This document shows positions 1-7,473 of a stretch of 31,313 bases of DNA, piece by piece. Source of the stretch: CAZCVI01 sp964502145. Its GTDB lineage: Bacteria > Acidobacteriota > Aminicenantia > UBA2199. A program made the position numbers and the translations under genes. Under the pieces are notes generated by a model, which saw only the letters and a list, made by a program, of their open reading frames with translations, was not told the origin of the DNA and did no database searches. Location: assembly GCA_964502145.1 (NCBI GenBank), contig CAZCVI010000086.1:1-31313 (forward strand). Reading direction: 5' to 3'. The number at the start of each line of letters is the position of its first letter. Positions within the stretch are counted from its first letter, which is position 1.

Positions 1-230
1 ATGAATTGTCCCTTGAAATAATCGATTGTCCCTTCAACTTTANNNNNNNNNNNNNNNNNNNNNNNNNNNNNNNNNNNNNNNNNNNNNNNNNNNNNNNNNN
101 NNNNNNNNNNNNNNNNNNNNNNNNNNNNNNNNNNNNNNNNNNAGACTTGTCCCTTCAACTTTAAGACTTGTCCCTTCAACTTTAAGACTTGTCCCTTCAA
201 CTTTAAGACTTGTCCCTTTAATATGACTCA
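1..230. repeat. 21-bp tandem repeat (VNTR) interrupted by a scaffold gap
   Basis: Three exact copies and a fourth partial copy of a 21-bp unit (AGACTTGTCCCTTCAACTTTA) run from 143 to about 222. Degenerate copies of the same unit lie left of the gap at about 4-42. Positions 43-142 are exactly 100 Ns, the usual placeholder for a gap of unknown size, so the true copy number is unknown. The unit is a multiple of 3 and free of stops, so it reads through as a repeated heptapeptide on both strands. Nothing supports a real gene here; no start with a ribosome site and no flanking coding sequence is seen. Confidence 0.9.
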
Positions 231-253
231 TTTCACTCCAAAATGGGGCTAAA

Positions 254-323
254 GTAGACGCGGCATCCCTGCCGCATTGATGGGCGATGGATTAAAATAA
301 TGCGACAAGGATGTCGCGTCTAC
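254..323. repeat. Palindromic intergenic repeat (23-nt arms)
   Basis: Arms at 254-276 (GTAGACGCGGCATCCCTGCCGCA) and 301-323 are reverse complements with three differences, separated by 24 nt. This looks like a REP/MITE-type dispersed hairpin rather than a terminator, because no T-tract follows and no gene ends just upstream. Only one copy is visible in this window. The rest of 231-420 shows no gene. Confidence 0.7.
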
Positions 324-420
324 AATAGCCTAAACCAAAAAGCGGATAGAAATCAAGAACTTATTGCGATATCGTGAATAGAGGCTGTGCCAAAAAACTG
401 AATAGATTCTTTTTTAATTC

Positions 421-449
421 TTGAATTCCTTATTATTATTTGCTATAAT
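421..449 (+). promoter_or_regulatory. Promoter of first precursor-peptide gene
   Basis: TTGAAT (421-426), 17-nt spacer, TATAAT (444-449) preceded by TGC (extended -10). The predicted transcript starts near 456, directly at the sequence GATGACTGC. The same arrangement is conserved at the second paralogue. Confidence 0.75.
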
Positions 450-510
450 TCATAGTGATGACTGCACATTTCATAACCACATCAACCAAAACCAAAAGAG
501 AGGTAAACCC

Positions 511-753
511 ATGAAAAAGAGATCCCTGAACAAAAGATTTGACCTTAACAAAACAACAGTTGCCAATTTAACAGATTTTGAGAAAGAAAGAGTGTTGGCG
601 GGAGGCGACGATAAGTGCGCTTATGCTTATTGTTATGCTTCGGGCTCTGCTGTTTGGCTTGGCTCGACACAGTATTTTGGTAGCAATACAGCATATCCAC
701 TTCCGGCTAATCCGCGATTCTGGCCTTGTTATATGGAGCCACCCACTGTCTAA
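511..753 (+). CDS. RiPP-like precursor peptide 1 (GG leader)
   Basis: 80-aa peptide. The start at 511 is chosen because an AGAGAGG ribosome site precedes it and because it aligns exactly with the paralogue at 1095; the longer in-frame ORF from 421 would begin inside the promoter. The leader (residues 1-32) has a basic start MKKRSL, then a LNKTTVANL segment resembling the LNKxTIANL leaders of Bacteroidetes-type GG natural-product/class I lanthipeptide precursors, and ends in AGG (30-32), a double-glycine cleavage site. The predicted core (33-80) has three Cys (36, 41, 73), many Ser/Thr, aromatics, and a Pro-rich tail (PLPANPR...WPCYMEPPT). Family knowledge suggests export and cleavage by a peptidase-containing ABC transporter; the modification chemistry is unknown. 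No maturation enzyme is in the window. It could instead be an unmodified bacteriocin-like peptide. Confidence 0.75.
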   Translation: MKKRSLNKRFDLNKTTVANLTDFEKERVLAGGDDKCAYAYCYASGSAVWLGSTQYFGSNTAYPLPANPRFWPCYMEPPTV

Positions 754-801
754 ATGAGACCCAGAACACTTCTGGGAAACGTTAAATATCCGCTCAATCC
801 T

Positions 802-869
802 CCGGGCTTGTTTTAGTGAATGGTGTCAAAGGGCAGTCATTGTGGCCAAATTCACGGGAGCAAGCCCGG
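802..869 (+). ncRNA. Conserved 3' hairpin element, copy 1
   Basis: Outer 9-bp stem CCGGGCTTG (802-810) / CAAGCCCGG (861-869), inner 6-bp stem GTGAAT (816-821) / ATTCAC (850-855), and a loop containing GCAGTCAT (833-840). The same architecture follows the second peptide gene at 1411-1478. Only a weak T-rich stretch follows, so it is not a textbook terminator. The loop octamer is the exact complement of ATGACTGC at 458-465, at the predicted 5' end of the same transcript. It may be a 3'-UTR regulatory or stability structure, or simply duplicated along with the gene. The stretch 870-1005 contains a thrice-repeated TTAATTATATTG-like run but no gene. Confidence 0.55.
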
Positions 870-1005
870 TTGGATCGGGATTGTTAATTATATTGTTAAT
901 TATATTGTTAACTCTAAGCGGGCCGCTTTAGAAGATGGGTTAAACACAGAACGTTTTTTTCACGTTGTCTTTTGAGGGGATGTGATAGTTATTTTTATTT
1001 TTTAC

Positions 1006-1034
1006 TTGAATTCGCCAAAAAATTTTGCTATAAT
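1006..1034 (+). promoter_or_regulatory. Promoter of second precursor-peptide gene
   Basis: TTGAAT (1006-1011), 17-nt spacer, TATAAT (1029-1034) with TGC just upstream. The predicted start is near 1041, so ATGACTGC (1043-1050) lies at the extreme 5' end of the message, as in copy 1. Confidence 0.75.
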
Positions 1035-1094
1035 GTACCCTGATGACTGCAAGTAACCTAACCCAAAAACCAAACCAAAAAGAGAGGAAAACCT

Positions 1095-1349
1095 ATGAAA
1101 AAGAGATCCCTGAGCAAAAGATTTGACCTTAACAAAACAACGGTTGCCAATTTAACAGATTTTGAGAAAGAAAGAGTATTGGCTGGTGGAGACGAAAAAT
1201 GTGAGTTCACTTACTGTTACGCTTCTGGCTCGGCTGTTTGGAAATCATCGTCACAATACTATAACAGTCATACAACTTCCCCACTGCCCGCTAACCCCCG
1301 ATACTGGCCTTGTTATATGGAGCCACCCACCGATATCGCTATCAAATAA
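1095..1349 (+). CDS. RiPP-like precursor peptide 2 (GG leader)
   Basis: 84-aa paralogue of the peptide at 511, preceded by AGAGAGG. By my alignment 65 of the first 79 residues are identical. The leader differs at only one position before the GG (Asn7 to Ser). Changes concentrate in the core at 37-39, 50-53 and 56-62, whereas the three Cys (36, 41, 73), YCYASGSAVW and PLPANPR-x-WPCYMEPPT are fixed. It ends with a four-residue tail extension (DIAIK in place of V). This fixed-leader, variable-core pattern is what is expected if one maturation/export machine serves several products. The gene has its own promoter and its own copy of the 3' hairpin, so it is an independent unit rather than part of an operon. 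Function is inferred from leader architecture only. Confidence 0.75.
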   Translation: MKKRSLSKRFDLNKTTVANLTDFEKERVLAGGDEKCEFTYCYASGSAVWKSSSQYYNSHTTSPLPANPRYWPCYMEPPTDIAIK

Positions 1350-1410
1350 CTTCTGACCGAATAGAACAAAATAGTGTACGGTGTAACCCGTTAAATAACT
1401 GATCAATCCT

Positions 1411-1478
1411 CCGGGCTTGTTTTAGTGAATCGTGTCAAAGGGCAGTCATCAGAAAAATATTCACTCTAACAAGCCCGG
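1411..1478 (+). ncRNA. Conserved 3' hairpin element, copy 2
   Basis: Outer stem CCGGGCTTG (1411-1419) / CAAGCCCGG (1470-1478), inner 7-bp stem AGTGAAT (1424-1430) / ATTCACT (1459-1465), and loop GCAGTCAT (1442-1449). The loop segment between the stems differs in sequence from copy 1, yet both stems and the octamer are kept. Here complementarity to the transcript's 5' end extends to 11 nt (1040-1050 with 1442-1452). TTGGATATTTTT follows, so weak intrinsic termination is possible. Confidence 0.55.
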
Positions 1479-1498
1479 TTGGATATTTTTATAAATTC

Positions 1499-1570
1499 AA
1501 GGGAAATAAACGTTATTTTTCGCGTCATTCGTGATAATTCGCGTCATTCGTGGGCAAATCTTTTTTTAGC
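1499..1570. repeat. Half copy of the AATTCGTG palindrome family
   Basis: GGAAATAAACG followed by ATTCGTGATAATTCGCG...ATTCGTGGGCAAATC and a T-run closely matches the right half of the full palindrome at 22947-23033, with C-for-G/T changes. It abuts the 3' end of the minus-strand deacetylase gene. Confidence 0.6.
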
Positions 1571-2701
1571 TTATTTTTTGACCATTATTTTTTTATTGAT
1601 TTCATCCGGTAGTATAGAGAGCGTAGCTTTGCTGGAGGAGAAAAATAGGGTGGAAATTATTTTCCCTTCTTCGCTGAGAACCAAAGATTTATTGACCCAC
1701 GATTTGGGCAGATCAAAAAGGACGGTCAAGGGGTGGTCAAAGGTAAGGTTGGGTAAGCCATCAGAAACCATGATTTGTATTTCTTTGATCTTGTTCTTAT
1801 GCTTGTTTTTCGACTCCGGGATGGCAATCATATAAACCTGGGCCTGAGCGTACTCGCGAAGATAAAGCGTGATGGCATTCATGGACGCCACCCAGAAGTC
1901 TCTTTTTTTGATATCGTAAATATTCTTCTGAAACTCCTCGTATTTAAAGAACCCGTATCCCTTTTCATCACCGATGGCGTGATAGGTTAAAATGATCCAG
2001 GCTTTTTTCGCGATAGTAGCATCAAGGTAAGGGAGTAATTGTTCGTTATTGCTGACGCAACGGTCACAGTGATTAAAAGAATAATCTTGCATCACCAGAC
2101 AGGGCAAAGCAAACCAATCTTCCGGTTCCACCTTGGCATCTGGGACAATATACGGTTCTGTCATTGCTTTACTGAAGTGTAATCTGCCACTCAAAAATCC
2201 TGAAGCTGCCAGAGCGTGTCTCGTTGTATTTTTTTTGGCCGCACCATTGGGATAAGCATAAGCCACTGGTTTTAAGCCCAGGCTTTTCATGGTTTCAAAA
2301 CACAGGGTAAACGATTTTAAAGCTTCTTCATAGGATAATGAATCATGGGGAATGTGGGTGTGGCCATGTCCAAAATAACCGAGCCCCAAGGGAATGAATT
2401 CTTCTTTTAACAAGGTTCTCCCATAGGATGATTTCAGAAAATCAGCGGTGACTATTTCATAATCAAGGGTGACGCCGTTTTGGATCACAAATTTATTGAT
2501 CCTGCGGTTATTCTTGGAAGCGAAATCGCCATCGTCATAGGTGAGGGATATGGCAGCCGTATGATTATGATACCATTTGGCTATGGTAGCATTAAAAGCA
2601 TGAATGGGGGAGGCTGGTGCATGAGTTTTCCCGTGCCCGGGGGTAGTTAAACCTCCAGCAATGACGAGAATCCATACAAGCATCATAATAATCTGTCTCA
2701 T
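1571..2701 (-). CDS. Secreted polysaccharide deacetylase (CE4/NodB-like)
   Basis: 376 aa. Residues 1-25 form a signal peptide (hydrophobic run MMLVWILVIAGG, then a small-residue region), placing the enzyme in the periplasm or outside. NodB-type motifs are visible: LTYDDGD with the metal/catalytic Asp pair at 56-57, the His cluster GHGHTHIPH at 111-119 and AYPNG at 149-153. The family removes N- or O-acetyl groups from sugar polymers using a divalent metal; the substrate cannot be told. The C-terminal third (about 290-376) is a beta-rich extension without a recognised domain. AGGAGG ends one base before the start, with GAAGGA at a better distance. The gene stands alone on the minus strand, convergent with the peptide genes. 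Confidence 0.8.
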   Translation of the reverse strand: MRQIIMMLVWILVIAGGLTTPGHGKTHAPASPIHAFNATIAKWYHNHTAAISLTYDDGDFASKNNRRINKFVIQNGVTLDYEIVTADFLKSSYGRTLLKEEFIPLGLGYFGHGHTHIPHDSLSYEEALKSFTLCFETMKSLGLKPVAYAYPNGAAKKNTTRHALAASGFLSGRLHFSKAMTEPYIVPDAKVEPEDWFALPCLVMQDYSFNHCDRCVSNNEQLLPYLDATIAKKAWIILTYHAIGDEKGYGFFKYEEFQKNIYDIKKRDFWVASMNAITLYLREYAQAQVYMIAIPESKNKHKNKIKEIQIMVSDGLPNLTFDHPLTVLFDLPKSWVNKSLVLSEEGKIISTLFFSSSKATLSILPDEINKKIMVKK

Positions 2702-2771
2702 GCCTCCTGTTTCCTTCTGATCCGGAAGATATGGGATGCTATACTTTTTTCAGTCCGTTAATAATAGGTGT

Positions 2772-2800
2772 ATTATATCACATGATCTTTTTTCTGTCAC
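2772..2800 (-). promoter_or_regulatory. Promoter of the deacetylase gene
   Basis: On the minus strand GTGACA (2800-2795), 17-nt spacer, TATAAT (2777-2772). The predicted leader is about 60 nt. Confidence 0.55.
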
Positions 2801-2854
2801 GTTTTTAACGACGTCCGCTCCTGCCTCTCAGTGTGGGATGATGGTTAGGTTTAA

Positions 2855-2892
2855 CCACAGATTACGCAGATTAAAATGATTAAACAGATTAG
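2855..2892. repeat. Single arm of the CCACAGATTA palindrome family
   Basis: CCACAGATTACGCAGATTAAAATGATTAAACAGATT matches the left arms of the complete palindromes at 8093 and 12856; only a trace of a right arm (AATCTGTTC near 2928) remains. The surrounding gap 2702-3052 holds the deacetylase promoter, this arm and the tRNA promoter, but no gene that I can see. Confidence 0.7.
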
Positions 2893-2990
2893 AAAAAGGA
2901 CATCCCCAATAAAATAGGCTTGAGGGGTAATCTGTTCGGACTCTATTGGTTATAAAAACCTGGGGTTGAATTAAAGAAACAACGAAATCT

Positions 2991-3019
2991 TTGACAAATG
3001 CGATAAAATAGCCTATAAT
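2991..3019 (+). promoter_or_regulatory. tRNA-Thr promoter
   Basis: TTGACA (2991-2996), 17-nt spacer, TATAAT (3014-3019): a full consensus sigma70 promoter about 27 nt upstream of the predicted transcript start region and 34 nt upstream of the tRNA. Confidence 0.85.
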
Positions 3020-3052
3020 ATAAAGCGTCTAAATTAAGAGATCAAGATGTGG

Positions 3053-3125
3053 GCCGATGTAGCTCAGTTGGTAGAGCGCCTGATTCGTAATCAGAAGGTC
3101 GCCAGTTCGACTCTGGCCATCGGCT
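3053..3125 (+). tRNA. tRNA-Thr (anticodon CGT)
   Basis: Complete cloverleaf: acceptor GCCGATG/CATCGGC, D-arm GCTC-AGTTGGTA-GAGC, anticodon loop TTCGTAA with CGT at 3086-3088, T-arm GCCAG-TTCGACT-CTGGC, discriminator T. The first anticodon-stem pair is a C-A mismatch. CCA is not encoded, so it must be added after transcription. Confidence 0.95.
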
Positions 3126-3222
3126 TACTTGTCCCCTTCATTTTCAAGTAAAATCCTCTCAATAATCCGGGTACATGTCAAGTCGACAGGGAATCCTAAA
3201 TCCACCGCCAAGTTTCAAAAAA

Positions 3223-3332
3223 AACTGGACTATCTGGACATACTGGACATTCTGGACTAACTGGACTTCACAAAACCTGTAAATTTTGTCCAGCTTGTCC
3301 AGTAAGTCCAGAGCGTCCAGAAAGTCCAGTTT
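3223..3332. repeat. (CTGGACNNN)5 inverted array forming a large hairpin
   Basis: The left arm has five CTGGAC hexamers at exactly 9-nt spacing (3225, 3234, 3243, 3252, 3261). The right arm has five GTCCAG hexamers, also 9 nt apart (3288, 3297, 3306, 3315, 3324). The hexamers are invariant while the 3-nt spacers vary and mostly do not pair. A second small perfect hairpin (CCACGG-TTAT-CCGTGG, 3334-3349) follows. The block sits between the tRNA and metH; the rest of 3126-3510 has no gene. Confidence 0.85.
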
Positions 3333-3411
3333 GCCACGGTTATCCGTGGGACTGATAAAAATCTGCTGGTGAATCAAGGAAATAAATTGCGAAGAAAGAA
3401 AAATAAATCAC

Positions 3412-3439
3412 TTACTTTTCCGTGAAAATATGCTAAAAT
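3412..3439 (+). promoter_or_regulatory. metH: Probable metH promoter
   Basis: TTACTT (3412-3417), 16-nt spacer, TGC-TAAAAT (-10 at 3434-3439, extended form). The leader of about 65 nt is too short for a cobalamin riboswitch, and I saw no B12-box-like sequence. Confidence 0.45.
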
Positions 3440-3510
3440 AGAGAATGACGAAGAACCACACTGCCTTGAACACAAGCGTAAACAACCAGTAATACATTTC
3501 GGAGGCCTAT

Positions 3511-6500
3511 ATGAACAAAACAATCGAGATAAACGGCTCAGATAAAACAAAACAACTGCAAGAGCTGCTGACAAAACGAATATTGGTATTAGACGGCGCC
3601 ATGGGCACCATGATCCAGGATTATAAACTGACAGAAGCCGACTTCCGTGGTGAACGGTTTAAGGATCACCCCCACGACTTGCAAGGAAACAACGATCTGT
3701 TATCCTTAACCCAACCCCATGTGATCGAAGAGATTCACCGCGCTTTCTTTGAGGCGGGTGCCGATATTATCGAAACCAATACGTTTAATGCCACCGCTGT
3801 CTCCCAGGGAGATTACCAGACCCAGGCTTTTGTGTACGAAATGAATAAAGCCAGCGCATTGATTGCCCGCAAAGTGGCAGACGAATATACGGCAACTGAT
3901 CCCGATAAACCACGTTTTGTCGCCGGTGCGCTCGGACCCACCAATGTCACCCTGTCCATTTCTCCCGATGTTAATAATCCCGGCTTTCGCACCACGACGT
4001 TCGATCACATGGTGGAAGTCTATGCTGAAGCTGTGGCCGGGTTAGTTGCTGGGGGCGTTGATATTCTCTTGATTGAAACGATATTTGATACGTTGAATGG
4101 TAAAGCAGCTATTTATGCAGTCAAATCCTTTTTTGAGACCCAGCATATTAATCGACCCATCATGATTTCCGGGACGATTACCGATGCCAGCGGTCGTACT
4201 TTGTCCGGTCAAACTGCCGAGGCGTTTTATTATTCGGTGGCCCATGCCCAGCCTCTTAGTGTCGGGTTAAATTGTGCTCTGGGTGGCAGGGAAATGAGAC
4301 CGCATATTGAATCGCTGTCCCTGGTGGCCAATTGTTTTACCAGCGCTTATCCTAATGCTGGATTACCGGATGAAATGGGTTTGTATGTGGATGATGCGCA
4401 ATATATGGGAGCGGTGCTACGAGATTTTTCTGCAAGCGGCTTTGTGAATATTGTGGGCGGCTGCTGCGGAACAACTCCTGCCCACATCCGCGTCATCGCA
4501 GCACAAGTGGCGGGTCTGGCCCCACGTCAAAAACCAGAACCGCCTGCCTGTACTTCTTTAAGCGGTTTGGAACCACTGAACATCGCCAAGGACACGTTAT
4601 TTGTTAATGTTGGCGAACGAACCAATGTCACGGGTTCCCGCCAGTTTGCTAAATTAATCAAAAACAAACACTATGAAAAAGCACTAGAAGTAGCCCGCCA
4701 ACAAGTGGAAAACGGCGCCCAGATTATTGATGTGAACATGGATGAAGGAATGTTGGATTCCCAGGCGGAAATGACGACCTTTCTTAATCTGGTGGGCAGC
4801 GAACCGGATATCTGTCACGTGCCCATCATGCTCGATTCTTCGAAGTGGAGTGTGATTGAAGCGGGTTTAAAATGTATTCAAGGCAAGGGCGTGGTCAATT
4901 CTATCAGTTTAAAAGAAGGCGAAGCCTCCTTTATTCATCAGGCCCGCGAAATTATGAAGTATGGCGCTGCCGCAGTAGTTATGGCCTTTGATGAACAAGG
5001 ACAAGCGGATACACTGGAACGACGAAAGAAAATTTGTACCCGCTGTTATACGATTTTGACTGAACAAGTCGGTTTCCCCGAACGGAATATTATTTTTGAT
5101 GCCAATATTTTTGCGATTGCTACTGGTATTGATGAGCATCGTAATTATGCCGTGGATTTCTTAGACGTCACCCGCTGGTTGAAGCAAACGTATCCCAATA
5201 CTCTGGTTAGTGGGGGGGTCAGTAATATCTCTTTTTCGTTCCGTGGCAATGATCCAATTCGCGAGGCGATTCACAGCGTTTTTTTATATCATGCAGTTAA
5301 AGCAGGGATGGACATGGGCATAGTAAATGCCGGACAATTAACCGTTTACGAGGAGATACCACCGGACCTGTTGGAACGGGTGGAAGATGTAGTATTAAAT
5401 CGCCGCCCAGATGCCACGGACCGTTTGTTAGAAGTGGCGGATGCTTTTGCAGGCGCGGGTAAAACAGTGGAAAAAGACCCGGAATGGCGCGACAAACCGG
5501 TGGGGGAACGTCTGGCGCATGCACTGGTAAAAGGAATCACCCAGTATATAGATGAGGATACAGAAGAAGCACGACAACAATTAAAAGTCGCCATTAAAGT
5601 CATTGAAGGTCCATTGATGGACGGCATGAATCATGTCGGCGACCTGTTTGGAGCCGGGCAGATGTTCCTGCCACAGGTAGTGAAAAGCGCACGGGTGATG
5701 AAAAAAGCAGTGGCGTACCTGTTGCCTTTTATTGAACAAGAAAAATCACAGAGCGGCGCAGTGCAGAAAAAAGGAAAAATCGTGCTGGCGACTGTGAAAG
5801 GAGATGTCCATGATATTGGCAAGAATATTGTGGGAGTCGTGTTGGGTTGCAATAATTATGATGTCATTGATATGGGTGTAATGGTGCCTTGCGAGGAAAT
5901 ATTAAAACGGGCGCGGCAGGAAAAAGCCGATATCATAGGTCTCAGTGGTTTGATTACTCCCTCCTTGGACGAGATGTCCCGCGTGGCTGCGGAAATGGAA
6001 CGAACCGGCTTCACTATTCCCTTGTTGATTGGCGGTGCCACCACCTCCAAGATGCACACTGCCGTAAAAATTGCGCCCCGCTATCATGGACCTGTCGTGT
6101 ATGTACCTGATGCTTCCCGTGCCGTGGGTGTGGTGGGTGCCTTGCTGGATGAAAAGAACAGGGCGACCTATGCTGCGGCAATTAAAAAAGAGTATGAAGA
6201 GATGCGCCGCAAACGGGAAGCGTCCATGGCTGAGACCAAGTTCCTCTCCCTTGACCTAGCCCGGGAGAATCATTTTAAGATCAATTGGCAAGAATTCACG
6301 CCGCATAAACCCGGGTTCATTGGCTTAAAAACCATAGATGCTTATTCTGTGGCAGAATTGGTACCTTATATTGATTGGCTCTTTTTCTTTAAGATATGGG
6401 AATTAAAAGGCCGTTATCCTGAAATCTTAACGGATAAAACCGTGGGGCCTGAAGCGGTAAAATTATTCAATGATGCGCAGGTCATGTTGGCGCGTATTGA

Positions 6501-7218
6501 GCGGGAGAAAATTTTGCAACTTCGTGGCGTGGTCGGTTTTTTTCCTGCCAATACCGTTGGGTTTGATGATATTGAGGTATACACTGATGAGAGTCGTTCA
6601 CAGGTATTGACCGTAATTCATACGTTGCGGCAGCAGGTCGTCAACACGGGACAGGCCACTATCGCGTTGGCTGATTTTATTGCACCCCGTGACAGTGGCA
6701 GGGTTGATTATATCGGTGGTTTTGCCGTGACTGCTGGGATCGGTTTGGATGAGGCTGTAAAAACCTTTGAAGCGGACCATGATGATTACAATGCCATTAT
6801 GATCAAGGGGTTGGCTGATCGTCTTGCCGAAGCTTTTGCCGAACGGTTGCATGAACAGGTCAGAAAAGAGTTATGGGGTTATGCCGCCAATGAGAATCTG
6901 GGTCATGAAGCCATGTTACGGGAGAAATACAGTGGTATTCGTCCTGCCCCGGGGTATCCGGCCTGTCCCGATCATACGGAGAAGCGTGATTTGTTTAATT
7001 TACTGCGCGCCGAAGAACGAGCGTCCATTGAATTGAGTGAGAATTTTGTAATGTTGCCGATTGCTTCGGTGAGTGGTTATTATTTTGCCAATCCCCAGGC
7101 CCACTATTTTTTCGTGGGCAAGCTCACGCGCGAACAGATCGAGGATTATGCCCAGCGCAAGGGAATGGATGTAGCGACAGTTGAGAAATGGCTGTCCCCT
7201 TATCTCGCTTATGCGTGA
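3511..7218 (+). CDS. metH: Cobalamin-dependent methionine synthase
   Basis: 1235 aa, close to the roughly 1227 aa of E. coli MetH, and complete. It transfers a methyl group from methyltetrahydrofolate via cobalamin to homocysteine. Domains in order: homocysteine-binding barrel (about 20-340; LDGAMGTMIQ start, zinc-ligand Cys255 in GLNCALGG and Cys318/Cys319 in GGCCG); pterin-binding barrel (about 365-640; NVGERTNVTGSR, DVNMDEGMLD); cap plus B12-binding Rossmann domain (about 660-900; DVHDIG with cobalt-ligand His767); AdoMet-dependent reactivation domain (about 910-1235; RPAPGYPACPDH at 1144-1155). GGAGG lies 5 nt before the ATG. It is apparently monocistronic. Start and function are secure; reactivation needs a flavodoxin-type partner not seen here. 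Confidence 0.98.
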   Translation: MNKTIEINGSDKTKQLQELLTKRILVLDGAMGTMIQDYKLTEADFRGERFKDHPHDLQGNNDLLSLTQPHVIEEIHRAFFEAGADIIETNTFNATAVSQGDYQTQAFVYEMNKASALIARKVADEYTATDPDKPRFVAGALGPTNVTLSISPDVNNPGFRTTTFDHMVEVYAEAVAGLVAGGVDILLIETIFDTLNGKAAIYAVKSFFETQHINRPIMISGTITDASGRTLSGQTAEAFYYSVAHAQPLSVGLNCALGGREMRPHIESLSLVANCFTSAYPNAGLPDEMGLYVDDAQYMGAVLRDFSASGFVNIVGGCCGTTPAHIRVIAAQVAGLAPRQKPEPPACTSLSGLEPLNIAKDTLFVNVGERTNVTGSRQFAKLIKNKHYEKALEVARQQVENGAQIIDVNMDEGMLDSQAEMTTFLNLVGSEPDICHVPIMLDSSKWSVIEAGLKCIQGKGVVNSISLKEGEASFIHQAREIMKYGAAAVVMAFDEQGQADTLERRKKICTRCYTILTEQVGFPERNIIFDANIFAIATGIDEHRNYAVDFLDVTRWLKQTYPNTLVSGGVSNISFSFRGNDPIREAIHSVFLYHAVKAGMDMGIVNAGQLTVYEEIPPDLLERVEDVVLNRRPDATDRLLEVADAFAGAGKTVEKDPEWRDKPVGERLAHALVKGITQYIDEDTEEARQQLKVAIKVIEGPLMDGMNHVGDLFGAGQMFLPQVVKSARVMKKAVAYLLPFIEQEKSQSGAVQKKGKIVLATVKGDVHDIGKNIVGVVLGCNNYDVIDMGVMVPCEEILKRARQEKADIIGLSGLITPSLDEMSRVAAEMERTGFTIPLLIGGATTSKMHTAVKIAPRYHGPVVYVPDASRAVGVVGALLDEKNRATYAAAIKKEYEEMRRKREASMAETKFLSLDLARENHFKINWQEFTPHKPGFIGLKTIDAYSVAELVPYIDWLFFFKIWELKGRYPEILTDKTVGPEAVKLFNDAQVMLARIEREKILQLRGVVGFFPANTVGFDDIEVYTDESRSQVLTVIHTLRQQVVNTGQATIALADFIAPRDSGRVDYIGGFAVTAGIGLDEAVKTFEADHDDYNAIMIKGLADRLAEAFAERLHEQVRKELWGYAANENLGHEAMLREKYSGIRPAPGYPACPDHTEKRDLFNLLRAEERASIELSENFVMLPIASVSGYYFANPQAHYFFVGKLTREQIEDYAQRKGMDVATVEKWLSPYLAYA

Positions 7219-7376
7219 TCGTGCTTTTTAATACACGAAACCAGCGAAAAAAAGGAAATTGCTTGCTTTCTGTTTAGGAAAAGACTGGATGGAAATAAAC
7301 GGGTTCAAGATTTTAAACCCCTACAATAAAGTTTTTGGGAATAAATCAAACAGGGTCTTGAAAAATGATTTTTTCT

Positions 7377-7438
7377 CAGTTGGGGCAAGATATTGTAATG
7401 GTTCAACAACCATCACAATATCCTGCCCCGCTTAACTG
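7377..7438. repeat. Long inverted repeat (possible terminator)
   Basis: CAGTT-GGGGCA-GATATTGT-ATGGTT on the left pairs with AACCAT-ACAATATC-TGCCCC-AACTG on the right across a 4-nt CAAC loop, with a few bulges. It lies 34 nt beyond the stop of the minus-strand Cys-rich ORF and about 160 nt after metH. No T-run directly follows on either strand, so Rho-independent termination is only possible, not shown. Confidence 0.6.
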
Positions 7439-7473
7439 AAATCTACAGTGCATCCGCACCTTTGATAGATGAA

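Noticed and set aside
26..231. Open frames on both strands across the 21-bp repeats
   Set aside because: They exist only because the unit is a multiple of three without stops, and they run through the N gap; no start signal or coding context.
421..510. Longer 110-aa version of the first precursor peptide
   Set aside because: It would start on the -35 box; the paralogue and the ribosome site support the start at 511.
781..869. 3' hairpin elements as integron attC sites (cassette-like peptide genes)
   Set aside because: A GTTAAAT core-like sequence occurs only on the 5' side and in the wrong orientation; there is no RYYYAAC...GTTRRRY pair, and each gene has its own promoter.
1479..1835. 118-aa plus-strand ORF overlapping the deacetylase 3' end
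   Set aside because: It is antisense to a gene with clear CE4 motifs and begins in a repeat remnant.
3223..3349. CRISPR array
   Set aside because: The 9-nt period with 6-nt repeats and inverted arms is far from CRISPR geometry, and no cas gene is nearby.
3126..3510. Cobalamin or SAM riboswitch before metH
   Set aside because: No B12-box or SAM-box features seen, and the likely leader is only about 65 nt.
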